This document shows positions 44,589-53,682 of a stretch of 64,000 nt of DNA, piece after piece. This stretch comes from Fusibacter_A sp965140735 (GTDB taxonomy: Bacteria; Bacillota; Clostridia; Peptostreptococcales; Acidaminobacteraceae): positions 2,480,001-2,544,000 of the forward strand of contig OZ223306.1 of the NCBI GenBank assembly GCA_965140735.1, read 5' to 3'. Every line of letters begins with the position of its first letter. The first letter of the stretch is position 1. The notes below the pieces were generated by a model. It saw nothing but the letters and a program-made list of their open reading frames with translations. It did not search any database and had not been told where the DNA came from. The position numbers were made by a program, and so were the translations under genes.

Positions 44589-44617
44589 ATCATATAAAAA
44601 TATCCCCTTGGCGTCAA
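44589..44617 (-). promoter_or_regulatory. Sigma-A promoter of the structured unit
   Basis: TTGACG at 44612-44617, exactly 17 bases, TATGAT at 44589-44594. It overlaps the terminator hairpin of the upstream histidine kinase, so one element ends one transcript and starts the next. Confidence 0.75.
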
Positions 44618-44623
44618 GGGGAT
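44602..44623 (-). terminator. Terminator of the two-component operon
   Basis: Nine-bp arms ATCCCCTTG/CAAGGGGAT with a four-base loop followed by ATTTTTA on the minus strand. Confidence 0.85.
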
Positions 44624-44704
44624 AACGAATTATTTTATTGTATTTTTTTAAAATATTCACTTTTGGTATTAGGATCACTAATATTTACTATTAGTTCTTC
44701 TACT

Positions 44705-46750
44705 TTATACGTCTTTTTGCTGTTTTTCACAAACATTTAACGTTAAAATTACTTTGAACAAATCTCCGTCAACAACGATGTCAAGTTGTCCCTTTTGAAG
44801 TGTCATAAGATCTCCCGCTATGGCAAGTCCAAGACCAAATCCTTCTTGGCTTCTTGAATCATCCCCTCGAACAAATCGCTCCATGAGCTCATCATTTCCA
44901 GCCACAAGCATATCCTTAGAAATATTTTTAAATTCTACCACAGCGTGTTTATCCGTATTTTTAACTAAGATAAAGACTCTAGAGTTCGGCAGTGCATATT
45001 TGGTTATATTAGACACTAAATTTTGGACGACACGCCAGAGCTTAAGAGAATCCGCTTCCACATAAAGAGGCGTGCTCAGTTCTGTTGTAATCAACTTTAA
45101 TTTCTGTGCATCCAGATCACCTTCAAACTCACCTAGAACTTGTTGAATCAATTGATTAATATCCAAAACTTCCATATTGATCTCAACATTGCCAGAACTC
45201 ACCTTACTGATTTCGAGAACATCTTCAATTAGGCGTTTTAAAACACCTGCTTTTTCATCGATTACCTGAATATACTTCACGGTCTCTTCATCATCAATTG
45301 CCTTATTTTTAAGGAGTGAGGTATAATTCACAATTGCGGTAAGAGGTGTTTTAAGATCATGAGATACATTGGTGATGAGTTCCGTTTTCAAACGTTCACC
45401 TTTTATGGCCTCTTGAATCGCTTCTCTTAAATTTTGTTGAAGACCATTGATCTGATTTGCAAAACTATAAAATAATGGCGAAATTGTTTCTGACTCAATC
45501 GGCTCTGAAACATCCCCTTCGGAAACATATCGCATTATGATTTGAAGACTATGAAGATTTTTGTAAACTAAATAGGCACAGAATATATTAAATAATACGA
45601 TTAGCACTAGGCCAAAGAACCCCCATTGTACTAGCAATATCCCCAGTACAAAATTGATAAAGCCATAAATTAAGATATAAATAATCACACGGCGTCTAAA
45701 CATTTTACTACGTGATAGACCTTTAAAAATATTCGTGACAAATAGCCAAACCCTTTTTAAACTCTTATAGATCAACGTATTTTTTAAAAGAGAACGCTTT
45801 GATATATCCCCTATTAAAGAAAGTGTAAATTGCAATCCTATAAACACCCATAGAAATATGAGCGTAATAATTGTAATTTCCACCCACTGTTCTTGTTGTT
45901 CCGAAATCACGATAAAAGCATCGAATGAAAAGCTCTCAATTATATCATACATCATAGGAAACGATGCGAATATCAAAAGAATCTTTAAATCATTTGGTAT
46001 ATAATCTGAAAAATGTTTTTTTGAAGTCTTAGTGGTAATTGTGGCAACTACTATATAAATGAACAAGAACACACCTAAAATAACCACACCCACTATGCCA
46101 ACATATAAATTACTTCGGTTCTCTAAGAAAGGGGCTACTGCTTTATATTTGTATTCTAATGCCTTAAAAACATCATTTTGGCCAACCGTATCTTGTATTA
46201 CAAATACGCCCTCCCAGTTTCCCAGAGCTTTCGCATCATTTAGCATTGTACTTCTAGAATAACTTTCAATATAGCTGATTTTTCCATCCTTGATCTCTGT
46301 TGCCTCTATCTTAGAAGCATCCATTATTAATCGAAAATCATACTTAGATACGTTTCCTTTGTTGCTTAAATTACTTGAGTTGCTGTACTGTTCTCCTGTA
46401 TCATTGTTTTGGATATAATATTTGAAACTTGGTGCATCTGATAAGTTAGCCTGAATTTGATACCACCTCGAAATAAACTTATTATAATCATAAGTTGGAT
46501 CTTCTGTGGCCATTTTTTCAATGTTTTCCTTGGAATGTAAAACGAATTCCTTCTCAATCACATTATGAACACGTCTTTGAAATTCATAGCGAAAATCATC
46601 GGAGTCATATAAACCCCAATAATAATCACTTTCATATTCTCCCCTAAACATCAAACTAAGACCTACCACAAGTACTAATATGGTTAATATAATTTTAACG
46701 ACTGTTTGCGTCAGTGAACTTTTAATGAATATCTTCAATTTTGTAGCCAA
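44705..46750 (-). CDS. Membrane sensor histidine kinase
   Basis: A 681-residue kinase. There is one helix near the N-terminus (VVKIILTILVLVVGLSLMF), an extracellular domain of about 180 residues, then several helices in the middle (about 218-400), a HAMP-like linker, HisKA with NVSHDLKTPLTAIVNYTSLLKN, and a catalytic domain with N-box-like LWRVVQNLVSNITKYA and GFGLGLAIAGDLM. In the N box the usual Asn-Ala is replaced by SNITKY, common in such kinases. The start is a TTG at 46750 inside the end of the regulator gene, preceded by GGTGGTGTGGGG; a second TTG 12 bases on is possible. Signal unknown. Confidence 0.9.
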   Translation of the reverse strand: MATKLKIFIKSSLTQTVVKIILTILVLVVGLSLMFRGEYESDYYWGLYDSDDFRYEFQRRVHNVIEKEFVLHSKENIEKMATEDPTYDYNKFISRWYQIQANLSDAPSFKYYIQNNDTGEQYSNSSNLSNKGNVSKYDFRLIMDASKIEATEIKDGKISYIESYSRSTMLNDAKALGNWEGVFVIQDTVGQNDVFKALEYKYKAVAPFLENRSNLYVGIVGVVILGVFLFIYIVVATITTKTSKKHFSDYIPNDLKILLIFASFPMMYDIIESFSFDAFIVISEQQEQWVEITIITLIFLWVFIGLQFTLSLIGDISKRSLLKNTLIYKSLKRVWLFVTNIFKGLSRSKMFRRRVIIYILIYGFINFVLGILLVQWGFFGLVLIVLFNIFCAYLVYKNLHSLQIIMRYVSEGDVSEPIESETISPLFYSFANQINGLQQNLREAIQEAIKGERLKTELITNVSHDLKTPLTAIVNYTSLLKNKAIDDEETVKYIQVIDEKAGVLKRLIEDVLEISKVSSGNVEINMEVLDINQLIQQVLGEFEGDLDAQKLKLITTELSTPLYVEADSLKLWRVVQNLVSNITKYALPNSRVFILVKNTDKHAVVEFKNISKDMLVAGNDELMERFVRGDDSRSQEGFGLGLAIAGDLMTLQKGQLDIVVDGDLFKVILTLNVCEKQQKDV

Positions 46751-47429
46751 TGCCCCACACCACCTTTAAATATTTTGGATTTTTAGGATCAATCTCGATC
46801 TTTTCTCTTATACGTCTGATATGAACTGCTATGGTATTATCCGCAGCAATCGCATGATCTTTCCAAACGTTTTCATAGATTTCATTTATAGCATATACTC
46901 TACCCTTGTTTTTTAACAAGAGTTCTAGAATCCCAAATTCTGTAGCAGTAAGTGATATGACATCACCATCTACTGAAACTTCTTTTTTAAGAGGATTCAT
47001 GATTAATTCTCCCGTTTTGTAAATGACCTCATCTGGATCTATATTCTGAATTTGTCCACCAAATTTGGTATAACGCCTCACTTGAGACCGTACTCTAGCA
47101 ATAAGCTCTAGAGGATTATAAGGTTTTGTCAAATAATCATCTGCCCCCAGATTAAGGCCCATTATTTTATCTAAATCTTCTGACTTTGCAGTTACCATGA
47201 TAATCGGGAAATTATAATCCATTCTAATTTTTCTCATAACCTCAAAGCCATCCATTTCCGGCATCATAATATCGAGGAGAAGTAAGTGAATCTCACTTGT
47301 CTCTATGTATTTAAGAGCTTCCTTTCCATTATATGCCTTGAGCACATGATAGCCTTCATTCTCTAGAAAAATTTCGACTGAGTTGACTATGGCCATATCG
47401 TCATCACAGATCAATATTGTATGTTTCAT
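46722..47429 (-). CDS. OmpR/PhoB family response regulator
   Basis: A 235-residue regulator with receiver (acidic pair in ICDDDMAI, phospho-Asp in LLLLDIMMPEMDG, Lys in LTKPYNP) and winged-helix DNA-binding domain (LTATEFGILELLLKNKGRVYAINEIYENVW, ADNTIAVHIRRIREKIE). ATG 47429 follows GGGGGAG by five bases. Overlaps the kinase start, so the pair is coupled. Confidence 0.95.
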   Translation of the reverse strand: MKHTILICDDDMAIVNSVEIFLENEGYHVLKAYNGKEALKYIETSEIHLLLLDIMMPEMDGFEVMRKIRMDYNFPIIMVTAKSEDLDKIMGLNLGADDYLTKPYNPLELIARVRSQVRRYTKFGGQIQNIDPDEVIYKTGELIMNPLKKEVSVDGDVISLTATEFGILELLLKNKGRVYAINEIYENVWKDHAIAADNTIAVHIRRIREKIEIDPKNPKYLKVVWGIGYKIEDIH

Positions 47430-47565
47430 TTCTCTCCCCCTGTTTATTAAGATTGTGCACTCTAGAGACATCATATCAAAATATTATGACAAACAGCTTC
47501 ACAAAATTCTTACAAATTTCTTAAGACTATTAATTCTGTCTCTATACTATGCGTACGCCGTATCT

Positions 47566-47631
47566 AAAAAAGAGCAACCTCCTGTATTTTGACCGTTTAA
47601 CTAAACGGTCAAAATACTTAAAGTCACTCTT
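47566..47631 (-). terminator. Large terminator of the gal operon with 34-bp palindrome core
   Basis: The core 47584-47617 is a perfect palindrome with 16-bp arms around two central bases (half-site GTATTTTGACCGTTTA). Outer arms 47570-47578/47623-47631 pair with wobbles, followed by six T on the minus strand. The core also resembles a TetR-type operator, so regulation is an alternative reading. Confidence 0.7.
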
Positions 47632-47712
47632 GAAACATTTAAAATCATTTAAAACCATTTTATCGCATTATTATTTTTGGAGATTCGTCTACCTCTAAAT
47701 GCTTCTCGTAGG

Positions 47713-48702
47713 TTACACTTCCACACCAAATTTAATGCTGATCTCATTTGAGTAAGTATCATCCGCATCTAATACATATATTTGATTTGGATAGCCCTGA
47801 GGCTCAAAACAAATACCTCGATGTGTTTTAAATGGGCCATTATTCGAATATATTATAACAGCTTCTTGATTTGTAGTGATACTCATAGTACGTCCCGACT
47901 TTGGCTCTTTATAAACCACATCTGGCATACCCTCATCGATTTTAAATTCTATACAGAAAGGATGATCTAAACCTCTTTCCAAAGATTTTTGAAGCGTTGT
48001 ACTCTTTGTAAAGTCAAAATCAGACCCTGAGCAACGCACTAAATCCTCAACTGGTAAAGCATGTTCATCAACTTCCTTGTAATATTCCGCATTGACAAAT
48101 AATTCATGCGTTCCAATTTCATCCAGTGCAGCTCCAGACAAATTATAATAATTATGATTAGTAAGGTTTAATGTACAACTCCTATCCGTTTCAGCTTTAT
48201 AGATAATGTTCAAGGTATCTTTGCTGTCCAATCTATAAATCACTCTGATGTTAATATTCCCTGGATACCCCTCCTCTAAATGCTTATGGTGGGTTTTAAG
48301 AATGACCTCCTCGAATTCACAAGTGGCCTGAAAGGACTCTATATGCCAAATTTTAGTATGAAGTCCATTAGGGCCTCCATGAAGACAATTAATACCATCA
48401 TTAACAGGGACTTTATAAGTAGTGTCGTCTATAATAAACTCACCATCTCTTATGCGACCGGCAGTCAAACCGATATTGGCATTTAGATAATATGGATTTT
48501 CAATATAATCTTCAATCTGATCATAAGCCAATAAAATATTCTCTAATTTTCCATGACGGTCTGGCGTCTCAATACTTAGAAGTATGCCACCAAGTGTCAA
48601 TAATTCCACAGAAATATCATTTTGATTTTTAAGTTTTATACGGTGGATTTCTTTACCAAAATGTTCGCTTAATTTTTCATCTTTCATAACTTCAACACTC
48701 AT
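47713..48702 (-). CDS. galM: Aldose 1-epimerase (galactose mutarotase)
   Basis: A 329-residue mutarotase making alpha-D-galactose for GalK. Motifs include the catalytic His in LNLTNHNYYNLSG, the base Glu in GICFEPQGYPNQ, the sugar-binding GRIRDGEF and INCLHGGPNGLHTKIW. GGAGG precedes the ATG. Last gene of the galE-K-T-M operon, followed by a large terminator. Confidence 0.95.
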   Translation of the reverse strand: MSVEVMKDEKLSEHFGKEIHRIKLKNQNDISVELLTLGGILLSIETPDRHGKLENILLAYDQIEDYIENPYYLNANIGLTAGRIRDGEFIIDDTTYKVPVNDGINCLHGGPNGLHTKIWHIESFQATCEFEEVILKTHHKHLEEGYPGNINIRVIYRLDSKDTLNIIYKAETDRSCTLNLTNHNYYNLSGAALDEIGTHELFVNAEYYKEVDEHALPVEDLVRCSGSDFDFTKSTTLQKSLERGLDHPFCIEFKIDEGMPDVVYKEPKSGRTMSITTNQEAVIIYSNNGPFKTHRGICFEPQGYPNQIYVLDADDTYSNEISIKFGVEV

Positions 48703-48738
48703 ACGGTCTCCTCCATTTGTCTATAATATAAAGTTAAT

Positions 48739-50310
48739 TTAACCTTCTAATTGACATCCTTCTTTTAAAAAAGTCAGCATACTTTCAGATTTTTCTTTAT
48801 ACACACCTGCATCCATCAAAACCAAAGCAAATTTATTGCCAATCTGATCTTTTAGATAATCTTCTACTGCACTGCGCCTTTCAGACACATTTTTTGTCTG
48901 ATCTGAAATGATTAGATCTATTTCAGGTTTTAGCTGAGTTAGCCATGCCACATGCTTTTGGATTTCAGTATGGGCATTACAGCTGTCAATATCCAGCTGA
49001 TCCGACTCTATTGTGATGTTTATGATTTCATTCATCTCGTGAACCAATCGACTCGGTAGCACCGCGAGACCCATCACTTCAATCAATCCGATATTTTCTC
49101 TTTTTATGTGATGGTGTTCTCTGTGCGGATGAAAAAGACCCTCTGGATGCGCCTCGGTTCTCCTGTTATTTCTAAGTGCAAGATACATTTCGTATAGCTC
49201 ACCCTTTTTCCTTAGAATAGGTGTAATGGTATTATGGCGTTCATCTGTACGTGCAATAAGTTCTACACTCTCATCGCTATACTCTATCCATGATTTTAAA
49301 ATACGATCTGATATTTCTATGAGTTCTGTCCTTGATTTGGAGCAGATTTTAAACACAGATAAAGGCCAATCCAATACTTCAATTTTTAAATTTTGATAAG
49401 CTCTTGGTTTAAAAGTATGCAGTGTTTTAGCGCGCATCATAGGCATTTCATAACATCCTGCCTGATAATGATCGTGTGTTAGAATCGACCCACCAACGGT
49501 GTGCAAATCTGCATTTGAACCAATAAAATAATGTGGCATTAGATCTACAAAATCGCAGAGCCTAATAAATGTATGTCTATCTATTTTCATTTTCCGATGC
49601 TCATGACAAAGTATAATGGCATGTTCGTTATAATACACGTATGGTGAGTACTGAAAATACCAGAGTTCACGATCAAGACTTACCTCCACAACGCGGTGAT
49701 TTTGCCTAGCTGGATGTTTGACATTGCCTTGATAACCTGCATTTTCAACGCATAGTAAACACTTTGGGTATTTAGATACTGCAACATTTTTTTGAAGTGC
49801 AATTTCCTTAGGGTCCTTTTCTGGCTTGGATAGATTAATGGTAATGTCAAGTTCACCATATCGAGATGGTGATTTCCACGTGACATTCTTTGAAACTCTG
49901 TCCATTCTGATATAAGTAGATGCATTTGATAATGCGTAAAAATACTGCGACGCCTCTTGAGGTGATTGTTTATGCTTTTCATAAAAAAATCTGTTTACTT
50001 CTGACATCCTCGGCATGAGTTTCGACATGACCTCAGCTTGAAAACGCTCAACTTCATACAGAAACTCTAACGAGCGTCCAAGTTCTCTTGCATCCTCTGT
50101 AATTAAATCTAAAAGCCTATATATTTCGAATAAATCCTCAGAGCACTCTTTTTCTGTATCATCTATGCTTGCAAGGATATCATCCAAATCAGCTTCTATA
50201 CCAAGCAGTTTCCAAAGTTCATTTCGCACCACAAAAGTATCCGTCTTTTGAATCAGTTCACTGGCTAATCCATACTCAATTAACTTCTCAATGTGTTTAA
50301 AAGCTTTCAT
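48739..50310 (-). CDS. galT: UDP-glucose-hexose-1-phosphate uridylyltransferase (Firmicutes GalT class)
   Basis: Transfers UMP from UDP-glucose to galactose-1-phosphate. It belongs to the long class II GalT of Firmicutes (523 residues), with KYPKCLLCVENAGYQGNVKHPARQNHRVV, LYFQYSPYVYYNEH-like segment, and active-site GGSILTHDHYQAG. ATG 50310 follows AGGAG by six bases and overlaps the galK end. Confidence 0.96.
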   Translation of the reverse strand: MKAFKHIEKLIEYGLASELIQKTDTFVVRNELWKLLGIEADLDDILASIDDTEKECSEDLFEIYRLLDLITEDARELGRSLEFLYEVERFQAEVMSKLMPRMSEVNRFFYEKHKQSPQEASQYFYALSNASTYIRMDRVSKNVTWKSPSRYGELDITINLSKPEKDPKEIALQKNVAVSKYPKCLLCVENAGYQGNVKHPARQNHRVVEVSLDRELWYFQYSPYVYYNEHAIILCHEHRKMKIDRHTFIRLCDFVDLMPHYFIGSNADLHTVGGSILTHDHYQAGCYEMPMMRAKTLHTFKPRAYQNLKIEVLDWPLSVFKICSKSRTELIEISDRILKSWIEYSDESVELIARTDERHNTITPILRKKGELYEMYLALRNNRRTEAHPEGLFHPHREHHHIKRENIGLIEVMGLAVLPSRLVHEMNEIINITIESDQLDIDSCNAHTEIQKHVAWLTQLKPEIDLIISDQTKNVSERRSAVEDYLKDQIGNKFALVLMDAGVYKEKSESMLTFLKEGCQLEG

Positions 50311-51505
50311 GAACAACTCCTGTTCCATCCGAAATTTCTGCTATATAAAAGTCTGCCTTTAATCCCGTCTTATCATTATATGATCTTCCAACTTTTTCGA
50401 TATAGTAATCACATTTATCTTTCTCAACCAATGCAATGGCACAACCACCAAATCCAGCACCAGTCATCCTTGCCCCTAACACACCACGAATATTTCGACT
50501 CAGATCTACGATAATGTCAAGTTCTTTACAACTTACCTGGAAGTAATTTTTCAAAGACTCATGTGAACTATACATCCACTCACCAAATTCTATAAGATTA
50601 CCACTGCTAAGTGCTTTTTTACCTGCATGTGTTCTAAAATTCTCAATCACTGTGTGATATGCACGCTTATAAACTGAATCATCACTCAAGAGTTCAGCAA
50701 CTTCCAAAAATTCTGTAGGCGTAAGATCACATAGATAATGGATCGGTCTTTTATCGAATCCTTTTTGAATGAGTTCAAATGCAATTTCACACTCACGTCT
50801 TCTCGTATTATATTCTGAATCCACAAGGCCACGCTTTTTATTGGTGTTGATAATCATTAAGCGATAATCTTTTAATGCAGCAGGGATAACTTCAAATTCA
50901 AGTGTATTACAATTCAAAAAAATGGCATGATCCTTTATCCCTTGTGCAATGGAAAATTGATCCATAATTCCACAATTTACCCCATTAAATTCATTTTCAG
51001 ATTTCTGACACAAACGTGCGATCTCTGTTTTAGTAAGCCCTAAAGACAAATATTCATTGATAATAGTGGCTGTTAAAACCTCTATTGATGCAGAAGAAGA
51101 AAGACCAGCACCACTTGGAAGATCCCCATAAAACAAGATATTAAACCCCTGCTCAATAACATGTCCTCTTTTTATAAATTCGTTGAATACACCCATTGGA
51201 TAATTCGCCCAATCCATTGTGGGCTCATTTTCAATTTGACTGAGCTCAAATGATAAAACCCCCATCTCCTCAAAATTAAGTGATACAACTTTAACCATTT
51301 GATCTGATCTTCTTGAGACAACCGCATAGGTTCCCAAGTTTATCGCACAGGGTAAAACCATACCGCCATTATAATCAATATGTTCTCCTATTAAATTTAC
51401 TCGCCCTGGTGAAAAAAAAGTTTTGACTGCGACTTGTCCCTTTGATTTTGAAAGCTCTTCTTTGTATAGATTATAAAATTTATATTTTAATGTACTTAAC
51501 TCCAT
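50297..51505 (-). CDS. galK: Galactokinase
   Basis: GHMP kinase of 402 residues. It has the galactose-binding SPGRVNLIGEHIDYNGG, the ATP loop LPSGAGLSSSASIEV and the third motif GARMTGAGFGGCAIALV. I choose ATG 51505 because AGAGGTG precedes it; the longer frame to 51568 overlaps galE. Confidence 0.97.
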   Translation of the reverse strand: MELSTLKYKFYNLYKEELSKSKGQVAVKTFFSPGRVNLIGEHIDYNGGMVLPCAINLGTYAVVSRRSDQMVKVVSLNFEEMGVLSFELSQIENEPTMDWANYPMGVFNEFIKRGHVIEQGFNILFYGDLPSGAGLSSSASIEVLTATIINEYLSLGLTKTEIARLCQKSENEFNGVNCGIMDQFSIAQGIKDHAIFLNCNTLEFEVIPAALKDYRLMIINTNKKRGLVDSEYNTRRRECEIAFELIQKGFDKRPIHYLCDLTPTEFLEVAELLSDDSVYKRAYHTVIENFRTHAGKKALSSGNLIEFGEWMYSSHESLKNYFQVSCKELDIIVDLSRNIRGVLGARMTGAGFGGCAIALVEKDKCDYYIEKVGRSYNDKTGLKADFYIAEISDGTGVVHESF

Positions 51506-51515
51506 TGTCTCACCT

Positions 51516-52502
51516 CTACTTACTATAGCCATTTGGCTTGTTAGTATGAAAACGCCAAGCGTCTTCAATTATTTCTCTGACATTCGTATGCTTTGGTTCC
51601 CATTTTAAGATGGTCTTCGCTTTTTTAGGTGATGCAATAAGGACCGAAGGATCTCCATTTCTTCTTGGTGCCATTATGGTTTTAATAGGCTTTTCAGTAA
51701 CTTCTTTTGCCACTTCAATAACCTCTTTTACTGAAAAGCCTTCACCACTACCAAGATTAAAAACATTGCTCTCATTGCCTTCTCTCAGATAATTAAGCGC
51801 CAAAAGATGTGCATTGATTAGATCAATCACATGGATGTAATCTCGGATACAAGTGCCATCTTTAGTGGGATAATCATCTCCATAAATGGAAATGGCTTCT
51901 CTCTTTCCAAGTGGAACTTGCAATACAAGCGGAATAAGATGGGTCTCAACTGTATGTGCTTCGCCAATATCGCCTGATTTATCTGCACCAGCCACATTAA
52001 AATAGCGTAGTGATACAAATTTGATCCCATGAGCAACATCAGCCCATTTGAACATTTTTTCCATCATGAGTTTGGATTCTCCATATGGATTTGTTGGAAG
52101 TGTTTCATTTTCTTCTGTAATCGGTACGACCTTAGGTTCTCCATAAACAGCAGCTGTAGACGAGAAAATAATTTTTTTAACATCATAATCTCTCATAACC
52201 TTAAGCAATATATTGGCACCATATACATTATTCTCAAAATATTTTAATGGGTTTTCACAGGATTCTCCCACGAGTGAATTGGCACTGAAATGCATGACTG
52301 CTTCTATTTTATGTACTTTAAAAATATTTGTAAGTGCTTCTTCATCTCTAATATCAACTTGATAAAAAACTGCATTCTCATTCACAGATGCCAAATGCCC
52401 TGTTTCCAAATTATCCACAACAACTACAGATTCTCCGCTTTCAATTAATATTTTTACCGCATGACTACCAATATAACCTGCTCCACCTAAAACTAAAATC
52501 AT
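51516..52502 (-). CDS. galE: UDP-glucose 4-epimerase
   Basis: Short-chain dehydrogenase-type epimerase of 328 residues, with the NAD loop GGAGYIGSHAVKIL, the catalytic Ser in FSSTAAVYG and the YxxxK pair in NPYGESKLMMEKM, and the DGTCIRDYIHV motif. First gene of the operon; AAGGAG precedes the ATG. Confidence 0.97.
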   Translation of the reverse strand: MILVLGGAGYIGSHAVKILIESGESVVVVDNLETGHLASVNENAVFYQVDIRDEEALTNIFKVHKIEAVMHFSANSLVGESCENPLKYFENNVYGANILLKVMRDYDVKKIIFSSTAAVYGEPKVVPITEENETLPTNPYGESKLMMEKMFKWADVAHGIKFVSLRYFNVAGADKSGDIGEAHTVETHLIPLVLQVPLGKREAISIYGDDYPTKDGTCIRDYIHVIDLINAHLLALNYLREGNESNVFNLGSGEGFSVKEVIEVAKEVTEKPIKTIMAPRRNGDPSVLIASPKKAKTILKWEPKHTNVREIIEDAWRFHTNKPNGYSK

Positions 52503-52561
52503 CTTATCACTCCTTATAGTGTCTTATATTTTATTTTCTAAAGTCTTTTCATATCATTTAA

Positions 52562-52684
52562 TTATTCTTTTCGCATTAGTAACGCCTTACTCTGTTCGAT
52601 CCTATAGTTGATGAGATAATCCCGTAGTGACATATTAAAGACCCTCATCCAAATATACTGCCACAAAGACTCATAATAGTCTTC
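52562..52684 (-). pseudogene. AraC-family regulator remnant in the gal leader
   Basis: One minus-strand frame reads EDYYESLWQYIWMRVFNMSL then RDYLINYRIEQSKALLMRKE and stops at 52562. The second half matches the linker between the two helix-turn-helices of AraC proteins (MSPxxYLxxYRIExAKxLL). It has no start, is stopped at once upstream, and lies between the gal promoter and galE. I read it as what remains of a local regulator. Confidence 0.65.
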
Positions 52685-52692
52685 TCAAAAAT

Positions 52693-52720
52693 ATCATATC
52701 ATAACAAAAAATTAATTCAA
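52693..52720 (-). promoter_or_regulatory. Sigma-A promoter of the gal operon
   Basis: TTGAAT at 52715-52720, 16-base spacer, TATGAT at 52693-52698, about 190 bases before galE. Its -35 box abuts the 26-bp palindrome. Confidence 0.6.
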
Positions 52721-52776
52721 TACGGCTTAAGTAAATATTTATCTTATTTTAGATAAATATTTACTTAAGCCGTATT
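52719..52776. repeat. Perfect 26-bp inverted repeat upstream of the gal promoter
   Basis: Arms 52719-52744 and 52751-52776 are fully complementary with a six-base loop (first arm begins AATACGGCTTAAGTAAATAT). T-rich sequence lies on both sides. It may be a terminator, an operator or a cruciform-forming element at the gal promoter. Confidence 0.8.
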
Positions 52777-52823
52777 TTTCTCTCTAGATTTCTACCCTTT
52801 TTTTTTATCTATTAATGATCAAA

Positions 52824-52883
52824 AGCCATTGATCTTAAATCTTAGAATACTCGAGTTGCTTTCTAAATTTAAGACCAATGGCT
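52824..52883 (-). terminator. Hairpin terminator after the DUF4130 gene
   Basis: Arms AGCCATTG...TCTTAAAT and the matching right arm pair over about 22 bases with small bulges and a 12-base loop; T-rich stretch (TTGATCATTAATAGATAAAAAAAA side is weak). Confidence 0.6.
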
Positions 52884-52902
52884 CTAAATAAATCCTATCT
52901 AT

Positions 52903-53682
52903 TTAATTTTCCTTTAGATCACTTTCACGTGACTCTAATACAAACGTTTTCTCCGTTAAAAACTTCCAATATTTTTTTGGCATAAAATTCATTTGACACT
53001 TAGGATTCTTTCTTTCCGCTATGGCAATATGATCAAAATAACGCTTCCAAAGTTCTTGGTACTTCGCTTCCTCTTCGGAAAATTTAAGTTTCTCATAAGC
53101 ATCAATTGGCTGTAAGAACCACTTCTGACCATCATAGAAAGCACCAATACCACGTTTAGTATCATGAATCACCCACAATTGATCTTTTAAGCGTTCAGCA
53201 AAATGTGGGGCCAATATTCCCGTCAGATCATAAGTGGGTTCATATTGTGCATAGTAAATCTCTTTATCCAGTTGAGCAAATCTTAAAATACCCAGCATTA
53301 AATGCGACTCTCTAGTAACCGCTCTATAAAGTTTATAGACGTTAAAAATATCTTCATCGCTTAAGCAGTCTATAGCAGTACTTCCAAGCTTGTAAGCTCT
53401 TTTTAAAAATTTAAAAAGTAGTGTGCCATAATCAGCAGCTTCATAAAGATAGCTGTAAAGGACCACTTTAAAACCGTCTTCTCCAAATGTATCCATAATA
53501 GATCGAGCCACTTTATATGCTTGATCCCGATCACACGCCACGGTTTGATAAGAACACCAAAGCGTCATTTGATAAGTACTCGCGTATAAGAGTTGATCCT
53601 CTTCTATACGCGCCTTGTTATGAAACATTTGATAGATACCTGTTAAAACACCTTCAAAACTCCCATCATGTAAGTAATCCAT
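52903..53682 (-). CDS. DUF4130 protein, putative DNA metabolism partner of a radical SAM enzyme
   Basis: A 259-residue protein of the TIGR03915/DUF4130 type, related to uracil-DNA glycosylase-like folds (YLHDGSFEGVLTGIYQ start; MNFMPKKYWKFLTEK end). It nearly always accompanies the TIGR03916 radical SAM protein encoded just upstream, whose end it overlaps by 17 bases. The pair is presumed to repair or modify DNA; the lesion is unknown. Confidence 0.88.
   Translation of the reverse strand: MDYLHDGSFEGVLTGIYQMFHNKARIEEDQLLYASTYQMTLWCSYQTVACDRDQAYKVARSIMDTFGEDGFKVVLYSYLYEAADYGTLLFKFLKRAYKLGSTAIDCLSDEDIFNVYKLYRAVTRESHLMLGILRFAQLDKEIYYAQYEPTYDLTGILAPHFAERLKDQLWVIHDTKRGIGAFYDGQKWFLQPIDAYEKLKFSEEEAKYQELWKRYFDHIAIAERKNPKCQMNFMPKKYWKFLTEKTFVLESRESDLKEN

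Noticed and set aside
44448..44678. 76-codon minus-strand ORF across the structured unit
   Set aside because: It runs through a terminator and a promoter, has no ribosome site and overlaps perfect hairpins.
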